Below the pieces are notes generated by a model. It made no database searches. It worked only from the letters and a program-made list of their open reading frames with translations, and was not told the DNA's origin. This document shows positions 1 to 12,029 of a stretch of DNA of 64,000 nucleotides, piece after piece. How positions within the stretch are numbered: the first letter of the stretch is position 1; every line of letters begins with the position of its first letter. A program made the translations under genes and the position numbers. Origin of the DNA: Casuarina equisetifolia (Eukaryota; Streptophyta; Magnoliopsida; Fagales; Casuarinaceae); the NCBI GenBank assembly GCA_028551475.1, contig CM052358.1, forward strand, positions 4,466,501 through 4,530,500. The letters run 5' to 3'.

Positions 1-343
1 TAAAAGTAATTAAAATTAGGCTAAGGGTCAATTTATAATCATTAGATCATCCATATGTCACCTGTCTAGTGCTTTCAGAGACGGCCTCTGGCAATTTCCG
101 ACACTCTTACGATAAAATAAGATCATTATTTGGAAAAGTAGCGGCCAAAAAAAGCTGCAAGAACTATCTTTTTCTCTTCCTGTTTTCTTTCTGCTCCTCA
201 ACAAAATCAATCTCTATCGGTAGCAAAAACAATAGTAAAAGAGGGAAATGCGGTAGATTTGACAAAAGAAAATCAGATACATGTGGGAATGTCTCAAATT
301 TTGCAAAGGAAATGGTCATGCCGAGAGGGAGAGAGAAAGGGAC

Positions 344-641
344 CTGACTGGACCGTAGTGAAAACATCCCAAATGCTAGACCCTCTTCCATGTTCATGTG
401 CAGCCCCTTCATACTTCAAAGGGAATACAAACCCCAAACATGAAATGAATTCAACATACGTGTATGTAGTGAAAGAGCGAAGCATTCTAGTGTTAGCTAA
501 GATGCATACCTGGTAGGCGCTTGCTGCGGTTCCGAACAAGAAACCAGGCGGAAAATCTGTCCGTTTCAGACTCTCGGCGCAAGCCAACGAACAGGCTAGA
601 GCAACGAGGTACAAGAAGAGACGATGATCATGAAAACCCAT
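344..641 (-). CDS. GH1 beta-glucosidase, first two exons only
   Basis: This is the 5' end of a glycoside hydrolase family 1 beta-glucosidase of the secreted plant BGLU type, which hydrolyses beta-glucosides. Exon 1 (641-510) encodes a hydrophobic signal peptide (MGFHDHRLFLYLVALACSLA) and then the family hallmark DFPPGFLFGTAASAYQ, ending exactly at CAG|GTATGC. Exon 2 starts at 413 (AAG|TATGAAGG) and encodes YEGAAHEHGRGSSIWDVFT, the conserved block that follows SAYQ in GH1 enzymes. Its donor is uncertain: I used CAG|GTCCCT near 344, but ACG|GTCCAG a few bases earlier is possible. The catalytic glutamates lie in later exons left of the window. An in-frame ATG at 716 would add 25 residues; 641 is preferred because the signal peptide begins there. 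A TATA-like stretch lies around 722-731. The family is certain; the subgroup is not. Confidence 0.85.
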
Positions 642-3600
642 GTCTGAACTTTCCTGTGCACACCACCGAACAACCCCACTCGCGGATTTGGGTGACCAAT
701 GGCTCGCACTGGCCACACTAGTTAAATATTTATCGGTTGCTTCCTCCTGTTTCTCGTCTTATCAAGAAACAGCAACAAAAACAATTTGCTGACTTGGGTT
801 TCCAGTGTCCTCCATTCAGTGGGGATCTTTTGCTTCACGTGGAAATTTGTTAAAGTGACGGGATCGCTTTATTCGATTCTAATCAAGCACATACGCCTGT
901 AACTTTCCTGTTTTACTTTTTTGGCTCGAGAATCTTTCGCGGTAGATTTTTAAGAATTTTTTAATTTCCTTGAGATTTTATCACGAGCTTACTGCCCTCA
1001 TTATTTTTTTTCCCAGATTTGCTCCGAAGATTTTGTACTTTCACTTTTCTGGTGCTTTTGTCTGCGTATAAAATTCATTCGGATAATGTCCTTCTTGATG
1101 TGTGGCCCATTTCTTTTCATCGCATTCGATGCCCCTTTCTTTGTAGCTGCACTCTCTTTCTTTGAAAATGACTGCTCAACACCCGTATCTAACTAAAACT
1201 TGTTCTGCTGAATGATGCTCCCATTAACATTGTGGATGAAATTCCAACGGTCAAGTAATTCAAACACAAGACTTTCTTGACCCCTCGACTTATTCAACAC
1301 AAATTTCATCTGGGCTGCACCGCTAAGGGGAAAGAAAAGTCGAGCGTGAAATTCTCATGCATTCATGTGACCTTCCCCCTTATACAAGGAGACCCACAAT
1401 GTCCACGTTTTTTGCTTTGAGCCGATAGGAACACATGGCTTCTCCATCGCCAAAACTTGTAGAAAACGATTGTTAGGCAGCTACAGCAACATATTTGGAG
1501 GGCAAGAGAGTTAGATGCACAATTTGAACCTGACCAGACTCAACCACTAGGTCAAAACCGTGCTCTCATCACTTACGCAAGCTGCGACAGAGACACTGAA
1601 ATATTGGCCGTTCGGATCTGAGAAGCAGCCGCCCACGATCTTATAGATAGCTACGCTGATGTGTTTGATAAACCAGCCCCCGGAAATGGGATAAACTTCA
1701 ACCGCCGAGTGGTCACGCAATGGCCTCTCTATGGGTTCCCCACGGTCAAGACAAACTTCTTCTGCACTGACGTATTACCCTCGATGAAATTATTTCTAAC
1801 AGCATTGTAAACTCGGACTGCTAATGGACCTTAAGTAATCATTTATTAAAAAAAATTCGGATTATTTAAACTTATGAATATAAATTAGCATGATCATTTC
1901 AATTATTCCTTTTAGTAAATAACAATCAAGATCCCAAAAAAGGTTCAACTCGTGACCTATTTGTCAGATCGGTTTGGCCTGTAAGTGTCGTTCTACTTGT
2001 AGATGCATGTTCCCTCAGGCCGTGCCCGAAGGTGGCATGCCACGGTTTAGGTCCAGAATGGTCCTTTGTGGAACCAATTCTGCTGCACTTTATTCAGACC
2101 TAGGCGCTCCAAGGATCAAGAAAGGCCCTACCGAAGACAACTGCCAACGGAAAAGGACTTCAGTAGATGAAGAAAGGTAGTTGAGATCAATAATGTTAGC
2201 CAAAAATTTCTGTTCAACTCCATTATATTAAGAAAGTTGGTATCGAGAACGTGATATGAATCACCTACTACCGGGCCATGATCAAGTTGGATAAAGAGCG
2301 TTCCGAGCTGATCACGAGGTCTTCTGTGTTCAAATTTTCTTTATGTCGCAAGTATACCTAATGACAAGGAGAGGATGGAAAGGGATTATCATAAGAGAAC
2401 GGCATTTATATTATTCTTGGAAGGAGCCCAAGTGAGAAAAGATGGGCATGATAGACGATCGACGTAGGATGCTGTTGTCGAGAGAAAAGGGCAACTGGTT
2501 TCTTTAGGAGGATGTGGATCGCCGTAGGGGATTCGGAAGAAGGTATGGAGAGAGAAAGATTGATCTAAAGGTGGATGTAAAAAAAAAAAATGTTAATGTC
2601 AAATGAGCATAGACAAATGAAGGAGAAAGGTTGACATAAAAATTAGTATAAATAGTGTGCGAAGATAGACTTACTCGTTGTTTTGTTGGTCTATTGGTCA
2701 TAACCATTTTAATTCTTACTCAAATCTACTTTTGAATAAAATAAAATAAAAAGAATAATATGTCATTATATTAACAATATGAGATTAAGTAGTTTTTAGC
2801 ATTTGTCCCATCATTTCTATAATAGGAGATACTTCTCAAAAGTATCTACTTCATTTACACATAAAAAAATGTTTCAAATAAAATGTGAAATTTGATACCA
2901 TATTAAAAGTTCTACTTCATACTATGTTAAAAATTCTACTCGTTGTTTTGTTTCTAGCCATGTCATGTGGCTTGCAGCTAAAACTGTTCGTTGTTCCCTC
3001 TGCTAAAGCCAAATCGGAAGCTTGAGCCTTTTTCCTTACTTTATTGTTTGTTTGAACAGAATTAGATGTTCTTTTGCAGGAAATTCTAATCCAACTTGGC
3101 ATTATTTTTGTTGGAATTGTGTTAAAATTTTATTTTTTTTCCTTAAATTCAGCTTGAAAGAAAGGAAATGATTTTTTAAAATATGAAGGACTTCATAACA
3201 AGCAATGTGAAAGTAGGCTGATTGCGATGTCCTTTCCTTGGATCTGTCATTCGTTCGTTTGTTTAGCCGCCCTTTACTGTTGTCTTTTCGAGTTGTCGGC
3301 AGGAGGCATTGTTTTTTGTGTTGTTTTCACGGTTTGATTCAATGGATGATTTAAGTTCAGAAAAATATCTAAAACGAGTAAATAATAATAAGAATTTAGA
3401 TAAAAGATTTTTGACCTAAAGTTTAAATTTAAAAAAATAAAATAAAATTATCCGATGAATTAATTTTTAAATTTAACTTTTTAACTTTCTGACATAACAT
3501 CAATGACAGATTGAAAACTGTCTAATGATACTGACTTAATAGCGGCCTACCCTAAGTTTTTACCATTATCTTATGCTGATGCCCATATGCCTTCTCCAAA

Positions 3601-3652
3601 AAATTCTTGAATCACTTTGACTGATTTATTCCGGTATTTTTCAGTTCTGCAG
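642..3652. other. Intergenic, no supported gene
   Basis: About 3 kb with no ORF that I recognise. The longest plus-strand frame (1974-2180) has no homology I know and no splice context. AT-rich stretches lie at 1840-1920 and 2700-2960. The part nearest 641 is presumably the promoter of the minus-strand beta-glucosidase. Confidence 0.5.
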
Positions 3653-3868
3653 ATGGCAGGGTTGTTGAAGAACTTGTGGATAAAGAAAAATCCGGTCTGG
3701 AACAGCATAGCCATCTCCAAGCACTTCTCAGAGGTCCCAGTTGAAAAGGCCGTAGCAGTGTTTGATCTTTTAGTGGGGTTGGGGGAGAGAGACAAAGATG
3801 GAGAGAGAGAGGAATGGTTGATGAGACTTCAACGCCTTCAGGCTTCACTCAAACTTCCCCTCGGATAA
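3653..3868 (+). CDS. Possible 71-residue protein or terminal exon, unknown
   Basis: I do not recognise this ORF. It starts at an ATG directly after an excellent splice-acceptor-like sequence (polypyrimidine tract, then TTCTGCAG), so it may be the last exon of a split gene rather than a free-standing small gene. It encodes about 71 residues: a tryptophan-containing basic start (MAGLLKNLWIKKNPVWNSIA), a hydrophobic helix-like middle (VAVFDLLVGLG) and a charged amphipathic end (REEWLMRLQRLQASLKL). No signal peptide or known motif is visible. The antisense strand also has open frames of similar size, so the coding strand is not proven. It could equally be a relic of a larger gene. Confidence 0.3.
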   Translation: MAGLLKNLWIKKNPVWNSIAISKHFSEVPVEKAVAVFDLLVGLGERDKDGEREEWLMRLQRLQASLKLPLG

Positions 3869-6868
3869 GATAGAGCTTGATTGGTTCAACTCCAGGACTT
3901 TTTTCTTTCCTTAAATAGTAATGTTGACGTGGGGATTGAAAAGCTTTTCTTCTAAAAAGCATCTCATTGCCCGTATGCTGCGGACATGCTGGGTCCTCTA
4001 CCCCCTTCGTTTGTGCATATTCATGCTTATAGAGAAATCAAACCCAAATCAGAAGATGGTACTGAGCAAGATATGAACCCCAGCGGAAGACTGACTACAT
4101 TACCGTAATCAATCACTTTTTCGTGTTTTGTAAGATATCACTGAAGCAATCAAGCTCCTAGATGATCACTTTTGCAATTTTGTTACGTGCTAGTAAGAAT
4201 TCTGTTAGTTTATGAATACAATAAATGTACAGTTCGAAAACACTATGTGCTAATAAGATAACTCCAAAATAAAATAGGCAATAATCTTAAGCCACTTTGG
4301 CCATCAAATCGGTGTAAAATACGCTCTTCATGCAATGGTTAATAAACTAGAACAAGAAGCTTGAAAGGGTCAAACTCAAAATAATCGTGATCAAGAACCC
4401 TAAAGGTCTTTTAAAGTTCGTTGTGGCTTCAACCATAATGCTGACAAAACAAAGTATGTGGTACCCCATCGATTATTGCTCGCTTTTAATCCACCGGAAC
4501 TGCTAACCCATGGGCTTCCTACGGCTTGGTAAGTGACTTGAGTTATGTTGGCTTTCTTATTTTTGGATCAAGACTAACTTTTCATTGCATTCCAACTGTC
4601 ATAATTTTAAATTAATGAATGAATGAATGAATTTGCTTTGGTGATTTCCTGGACCAAATGAAAAAAGGGAAAGAAAAATGGAGGAATGGGAAACTGCTAT
4701 TTGTACATATCTCAGTTCCTTTCATCTTCTGACTTCAAATATCAATTCTACAGAAAGCAGTTCAGGTAAAATGATAATTCTACACGTCCAAATAAAGTGA
4801 GTGACTAACATCTTAGATGTTGCTTACGAACAGTGTTCTGGCGTATGAAGGTTATCAACATATGCAACTGTCTTATAAAGTGGGACTAGGAAGTACAATC
4901 TGCTAGAGGCACATGCACCAATAGCAAAATATAAAAAGGAAAAAGATCTGACAATATTAAGTCAGATTTGCTAAGCTAAGAGATCCTTGTCATAGATTAG
5001 AGCGCACACAATGATATTGTTTGCTTCCATCTACCATGCTTCTAGTTGGGAAGTGCCTGTTTGTAGTTTTCTTATCCAATAGCTGAGGCTAAAATAATTC
5101 CAAAACCTCCTCCAGGTTATGCCTGCAGATAGAAGTGGCTACTTTCGCTTATTGTGCTGCTTTTTGAGCAAGAACTGGACAATCATCAGATTGATTGCTT
5201 TCGCCGTGCTTCTTTTGCAGGTGAAGAGAGCAATGAATAACTAAAATTTGAAGGAAAGAAAAATTCCCAAATTTCCTAACTTTTCAACTTCTACTAAAAT
5301 CTCTCAGGTCGCCGCTCTTGTCCTAGCTGTGCATTTACGGTGTGTGATCACCCGAGCCAAATGTTGTCGGCAGCGATGGTGAGAGTATTGTGGATCCTAT
5401 AAAGTACAAGGAAGAGGAAGAATAGCTAAGCCAGCGGCAGACCCCCGGCAAGAAAATTAGTTAACTTGTGACTGCTTTGCTCGATGTAAAACAATCCTTG
5501 ATTGGACAGCAGGAAAATCGGTTGATGTATGAATACACGAAATATATCTACAACTTGGACTAATTTGTGGTGCAAAGTTGTTGATCCCTCGCTAATACTA
5601 TTTCTCTGAAACTCCTCCTTCTGACTAGGGAAACCAACAAATTCTACAGAAACTTACTTTCAAAGATCTCGAAGAAGGCTCCCCCTGGTTCCACAAGAGC
5701 CAGCAACACCTTTTCTGTTGGCATTCCCATAGGGATGGTGATCGAATTCCATGTGGGGTGGCAATGGCCAAAAAGTGAATATCCAATATGACATACTTGA
5801 CCTCCAAAACAACCAACTTAAGTTTTGATAACCCTCACAAACATGCCAACTGACAAAGATGTCAGAATGCGCCAGACATTGCAATAGGACTGGTATCTAC
5901 CTGCATAAAGAATGCAGCCCGCCAGCTATTTATTACTCTAGGCATATTCTTGGACTATTCTCTTACAGCCAAACAAAATTCTGACTTGGGACTGACAGCT
6001 TTTTCTGAAACATCGATTGGCCTCTTGCTGACACTAGGGAAACTAATGAGACACTAGTCAGAGTAAAGACTAGACGTCCGTGGTTCCGGAGTCATCATGT
6101 TGAAAATCATTTGCTGCAGGAAAGGTCTGAATCATTAAGACGAGAAATGGCACTCTAAACTAGCGGAATGAGCTTGTTATTTCTATGGTAAAGCGAAAAC
6201 TAGTGCCCCTTTTTGTTCTTTTTTTTTTCTGGCCTGTGCAAATAAAACACAAAAGAACAAGAAGAAGTGATCACGGAATATATATACATATATAGGGGGC
6301 ATCCGATGTACAGCGAGTATTGTGGCTTCCCAAACAAGAAAATGCATCGAGGATTCTCCAACAATCATCTACGAAACTAAATACAAGTAAAAACATGATG
6401 CAAGAAGAATGAGTTCGACACTCTGAAGCTGTAAAAAGAATCTATTAATCAAACCCTTAAGAGAAGGCACACTACTCAAAACCTGGGAAAACTTGACAAA
6501 CTCGGGTAAGCCTTTGACCAAGGATGTTTAACGAGCTGTGCTCCAGAGATTTTGTCCTGTTGAGCTTTTGAGAAACCCCAGTTGGAAAGACAAATAACTG
6601 GGAAGTTGAAAAACCAGAGATTGTAGTCTCAACCAAAAGCATCATCATCCTCACAGGAGGTTATTCACCAGAAGCCTCTTCACACTTTATCTGAAAGACA
6701 CCATGCTCTTCCCCAATCAATCATGCTCGGAAAAGAGGTTAACATCATCTCATGGCAACAAAGGTCATGCCAAAGCAGAAACTAAAGTCATCAGCATTAC
6801 TCTTTGCAGATGTTCCTTCTACACTCCCCATCTTTCAGTTTTTCCTGCAGAATTTCCATTAACCACAA
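3869..6868. other. Intergenic, including likely BCD1 3' UTR
   Basis: No supported gene. The right end should contain the 3' UTR of the minus-strand BCD1 gene, whose stop is at 6869. Short open frames on the minus strand (5625-5884, 6183-6368, 6472-6654) lack splice context and recognisable motifs. A short AATG repeat lies near 4614-4633. Confidence 0.5.
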
Positions 6869-8811
6869 CTATTCAAGAATCTCTCCTTCCTCTACTTCCT
6901 CCTCTGCTGAGAAAGCTCCACGGACAACTAAGGGATCTGTTCTTTCTAAATCATCTTGTTCAGCAAAGTCACCTCCCAAATCAAGGAAGTCATCAGGATT
7001 AATTTGTGCAATGAGATCTGAATATGCATCTATTAAGCCCTGATCAAAATCAAACTCCATTTCAGGAAGTCCTGGTTGATTCGTACTGGAGCTGGAATGA
7101 GAACTGATGCCCGTTGCCACTCTTGCTAAAAAAGGCCCTTCAGATGAGTTATTTGTTGCTTTCTCAGAACTCCTGTTCAAATGGGGGAATTGATGCATCG
7201 GATTGGAACTCATATGCTTCATGAGATCGCAAATGTGAGGACCTGCAGAGCTGTCATTATCTTCTATTTCCTCCTCCTTGAAGGGAACGCCTTGTGGGCT
7301 TGCATTGCTCCCAGAATCTTTAAGATCTAATTTGTGAATAATAGGATTTGCATCTTTAACGACTTCAAAATTAAAGCTGTGTGAAGGCAGAAATACATAT
7401 ATCACGGGATACTCCAATATAACTAAATTGGCTAATTGTTGCCTTATTGGGGCCTTTAAGTACAATTCACAGAAAGGCGACCTAGAACCCTGCAAAACCT
7501 CAACATTGTCATATTATGCCTTGATGAAAAAAAAATAATTGGAAGACTACAAGATGAAAAAAACAAGTTTCTGTACAGTTGAAAGAAAGTCTAAAGCTGC
7601 CAGGCACAACTGCATGCACTGAATTCTAACTGAATTCTGGAGTATTGCATGCAAGAAATCCTGGAGTTGGGACTTTCCAAGCCACCACTCCCAGAAACCC
7701 ATTTAGGTGGGACCAGGACTGGGTGATGAATCGATTGAATCCTTAATAAGAAAACAAAAGTATCCAATACAATTAGGGACCTACAGATTCCCAACAATTG
7801 ACCCTGGTCTCCCAGTATTGTTCAACTCGACTTCAGTCAAAGATGCTTGATTCAAAACTCTGGTGTATATGAGATAAGTTCCTATATAAAACACTGATAG
7901 GAAGTAGTACAGCAGTCCTTTTAAGTAGAACTAATAATTGGAATATAAAACGGAATAGTGTCTTATACCAGCAAACTACGATCTTCTATTTTGCCACAAC
8001 TACAATCAGTTCCCTTCTTTCTAATGCAGTAAAAGCAGCCCAGTCTAGCCGACAGCAACTAAGAGCTTTTCAATGAGATAGTAGAACGAAGCACACAGAA
8101 AAAGCAGTAAAATTGCCTAATAAACACAGATCAAGCAAGAAATAACAGACACCATTTTTCAGATGGATAAATACAACTCATACACCTATATGAGATTGAC
8201 CTTGTGACCTCACCTTCCACTCCTATCACGCCATTCTAAGAATAACTGTATACCATACATAGTTTGAGACAATTAATCACCCAGAGGTTCAAACGCCAGA
8301 ATTTCTTCAAAGCACATACTAGAATTTAACACTTATTATTAACTAAAACAACAATTACATTAAGATTGACTCCCGACCCAATTAAAGGGGCAATGAAATA
8401 CACCACTGCCAGCTGGTCTACTAGGAAAAATTCAAAATTTCTCCTCTACGACGAGGGACAAAATCACATATTGTTTAAAGGTCGTAGAGTGGACCAGTAA
8501 AAGTGACATTTTAAAGTGGTACTACAATGGAAGACTGTTTTCAGGATTGGAAACTTCTATTCAGATGTCCATGATAAAGCAATCAACCAACAACACCATT
8601 AGAGAGAAAGAGAACAAAAACCTTTGGATATTTACGGATGAAAAACTTGAGACAGTCCAGTTTTTCCTCACAAAATTGCTTAAGCTGATGACTCCATGGC
8701 CCAGGTTTCAGATGATTCTCGATAATGGAGCGAAGATTCATATTTTCATTCACTCTGAAGCAACATCAAATGCATCAGTTCTCCAATCAAATGGCTCATG
8801 CATCAATTTAT

Positions 8812-8905
<94 letters not shown>

Positions 8906-10487
8906 TGACAAGGTTAGGAATTACTTAGAGAGCACAGTTCTCCTCGGTACAAAGAGTTCATAAGACAGCTCACCCATGATCATGTAAAACAACATCTGTT
9001 GAGTGAAACCTCCACTCAATGGTCCACGAGATAGTTTTCTTCCTGAACCATTATAAAAAGAATATATAAAGATGGTTAGAAACATGCATATGACTTGATC
9101 GGAAAATGCATATCTGAGCTAAAAGTACCGGCATGGAAATCTACCAATATTTTCATCTAACAAAACCATAGGATATAATGAATAGATATATGAAACTATA
9201 ATTGACCATCCAATATATTTGCCATAAAGAGCTCCAAAGTTGTTATTGCTAACCTTTGGTCGTATCGAGTTTGATTTTTCTCTCTTTTGGACATCCCACT
9301 CGGGAGCAATAGGAGTTTTGTCCTCCGACTTGCCGCTGCACTCCGAAGGCTTCTAAGGTGAAACGGTAACTTAAAATGAGCATACCCACACAATTTATTT
9401 CTAGTTCTCTGAGCAGACTCTGCAACCCTCTTCACTTCCTCAAGCAAATTATAATCTACACACAGAATATTCGAAAAGAGAAAAGTATCACCATAAAAAT
9501 GTAAGAAAGTAACTTACATACCTGTTCATTTCATCATGCTAGTCATAGCATACTCATAGAGAGTTCTAAAAAAATAGCAAAGACATAACACAACCCATTT
9601 AGAGACCAAATAATGAACTTCTCCAAGCAAATTATAAGCCACCCTTGAAATTTCTACCGGACAATGATCAGGGTATTGATTCTTACACCGAAGGCGGAAT
9701 AGAAAGAAATTTTGATTAAAAGGTTCTTATTCGGAGTCAAAGAATGAGCAACGCGATTTGATTAAAAGAAAATGAGGAGAACTTCCACAAGGACATTATA
9801 ATCCAGGAGAGAGAGGGGGAAGAGGTCCATACTTGCAATATAGCAACTAAAATTCCAGGAGAAAATACCAAATTTTCGCAAGCTAACGATGGCCTACTCG
9901 TATAGGATCCCATGAGACAAGAAAAAGGAATCGATAGTGGAAGCCAAAATAGCAAATTTTAACGAAGAACTACAGAAATCAAAAAGCAACAAACAAAAAA
10001 GGTCTCTGTACTAAAGAAAAGAGAAAGAACTTTGAAAGATGAAACCACACATATTCACATATAACTCGATCAAACCGTGAAAAGGGAACTGTACTCAAAG
10101 AAAAGACACAGAATTTGGAAGAAGAAACTACACGTATTCGCATAGAACTCCACCAAACCGTGAAAAGGGTATTGATATTCAAAGCCCGACCAGCAAATTA
10201 TCATAGCAACAGGATCTCCGAGCTCAAAGAAAAACCAGAGATTCGACGCCGAAAATACCAGAGAGGATCAGATTGTCGTCGAACTGGGAGAGCGGGACGA
10301 ACTGGGTCTGTTTCCTCTTGCCCGTACACCCAGTGCGCTGCTTGTGAGCTTTGACGCAAGGCAGGCTACAGGACCGGACGGAGCAACCAGGGCACTTGTA
10401 CTTCGATGGGTTCACTTTGCATCCCTCACACAAAGGCGTATCTTTGGCGTCTGGGTTCGGCAGAGCTTTGTCTTCTTGGGTCTCCAT
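6869..10487 (-). CDS. BCD1: Box C/D snoRNA protein 1, HIT-type zinc finger
   Basis: BCD1 (ZNHIT6 in animals) is a nuclear assembly factor for box C/D snoRNPs and so for rRNA methylation and ribosome biogenesis. Five exons join in frame: 10487-10259, 9455-9254, 9042-8974, 8754-8622 and 7489-6869, giving 417 residues. Exon 1 carries a zf-HIT module with Cys20, Cys23, Cys32, Cys35, Cys40, Cys44, His48 and Cys54. Next come the family blocks RVAESAQRTRNKL, FRLRS-like FHLRSLRSAAASRRTKLLLL, SWTIEWRFHSTDVVLHDHG and PIRQQLANLVILEYPVIYVF. The C-terminus is acidic (EEEVEEGEILE) with a region rich in Asp and Ser, typical of the plant members. A telo-box lies 44 nt upstream of the start. Intron 3 holds a very long CT tract and intron 1 a tandem duplication. 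The identification is firm. Confidence 0.93.
8814..8897. repeat. (CT)42 microsatellite in BCD1 intron 3
   Basis: An uninterrupted CT tract of 84 nt runs straight into a T10 run (8897-8906). It lies inside the 219-nt BCD1 intron 8755-8973, so the transcript carries A10 followed by (GA)42 between donor GTGAGC and acceptor TTCAG. Confidence 0.98.
10008..10173. repeat. Two-copy 83-bp tandem duplication
   Basis: Two diverged copies stand head to tail at 10008-10090 and 10091-10173. Shared landmarks are GTACT(C)AAAGAAAAGA near the start and CAAACCGTGAAAAGGG at the end of each. It lies in BCD1 intron 1, 86 nt downstream (in transcript order) of the exon 1 donor. Confidence 0.8.
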
Positions 10488-10530
10488 TCAAACTCACAGA
10501 AAGAGAAACGATTGGGGTTTAGGGAAGGGC

Positions 10531-10539
10531 TTAGGGTTT
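10531..10539 (-). promoter_or_regulatory. Telo-box in BCD1 leader/promoter
   Basis: The plus strand reads TTAGGGTTT, i.e. AAACCCTAA in the direction of BCD1, 44 nt upstream of its ATG. A second related motif (GGTTTAGGG) lies at 10517-10524. Telo-boxes are known to be enriched in plant promoters of ribosome-biogenesis and translation genes, which fits the gene. Function at this site is inferred. Confidence 0.6.
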
Positions 10540-11998
10540 ATGCGCAAAAAGGGGAGCCGTTTAATCTTTTTAACCGCGGTAAGAGTAATTTTGGCAGATT
10601 CTCCGTCGTCACCGACGAGAGGTAGAACTACGTTTTCAACCTCCAATTCTTTTGTTTTTACGGTCAATTGTTGACATAGGACGTTTCTCCTTTATGATAT
10701 TTTCAAATCGACAATTTTAAATATGTCTCTTCCCCTTTAATTGTCGTAATCAATCTTATAATTATTTGTTTCTTACCTAAAAAGTTTAAAAATACAAGAT
10801 ATCAATTCATTTGTCATGGACCCCATGGGAGACTTATGCATTAAATTGAAGTGAAAGAATCTTTGCACTTATAAGAGATTTAATAATTCATTTGAACATA
10901 ACTCCTTTTTGGGTTTAAACGAAGTCATAGTACTAATATTGTGTGAAAATACAAGTGATATGAATGATACATGCAACAATCTCCTCTTAAGTAAAACAAT
11001 GATTAATTTTGACGTGCTTAGTTTTCTCATGTAGTATATGATTAGAAATGATTTTTATAGCTGATGTCATAGTGATATAAGTTTTATTAAAAGAACCTAA
11101 GACATCATGGTACAATATTATAATTTAATGAATGATTAGAAAAGAATAAATTATTTTCCTAAAAATTGAGAGAATTTTGAAGTTTATGCACAAATTAATT
11201 GTAGAGCATTGTCTTACGAGACTTCAGTCATGAGCAACATCATAATAAACTTGCAATTTAAATCAAGTAATCTCTTAATATACCTAACAACTCGAAGGAT
11301 TAGTGCAATATGTGATTCCTTGAAGCCATACATAAATTGGCTGACGTCAGAGCTAATCCTAATGAGATGGATTAACCCTCCAAGACCGTTGGTACCCTGT
11401 GATGTCATTTAGATAAGAACTTCTCTCCTTAATTAAGTAATTACTTTGAAAATAGACAGAGAAGAAAGAGACAAGACAAAAAGAGAAAACATTAGAAAAT
11501 AGGTAAAACACAAAGAACGGAGCCAACCAAGAAAGCAAGTGGAAAAAACGACAGAAAAATAGGAAAAGAAAATTCATGCCGGAGGAGCTGCCGGAAAGCC
11601 CGGCCCAATCCAACAGTAGGAATGTCCCACGTTGCCTCCGGATGCGGCGAGTAACGATGACAACCACTCTCGCGGCAGTGGAGTAAAACCGCCTTCGCCC
11701 CATAGCGGGAAAGTCCCGATCACGTACTTCCTACTCCTCGCGCCACCGAAACCACCGGGCCCATCCACGATCCCACGCAGCCTAACGTCTTTGATTCTCA
11801 GCCGCCCGATTTCTGACCCTCGAAATCATCACCAATCTTTGACAAGCTATTTTTGAGATCTAATAAAGAAACTCCTCAAATATTCCTAATTACTATTAAA
11901 TTAAATTAAATTAAATTAAATAAAAAATTAGTTTTTTAACTTTAAGGTTAAAAATGATTATGAACAGATTATGATTTGCAAAGCGAAGCACTGACATG
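10540..11998. other. Intergenic spacer between divergent BCD1 and kinase genes
   Basis: This spacer separates the divergently transcribed BCD1 (-) and AAK1-like kinase (+). It is AT-rich, with a (TTAAA)5 run at 11896-11920. The open frames at 11209-11412 and 11574-11856 show no recognisable protein. No gene is supported. Confidence 0.5.
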
Positions 11999-12009
11999 TA
12001 TTTATATAT
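11999..12009 (+). promoter_or_regulatory. Candidate TATA box of the AAK1-like kinase
   Basis: TATTTATATAT precedes a C/T-rich stretch and the inferred leader exon of the downstream kinase. The position relative to the leader is appropriate, but no transcription start can be shown from sequence alone. Confidence 0.4.
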
Positions 12010-12029
12010 CTCCTCCACGTCGCTCCATG

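Noticed and set aside
1974-2180. 68-residue plus-strand ORF rich in Cys and Arg
   Set aside because: No signal peptide, no conserved Cys pattern I know, and no promoter or splice context.
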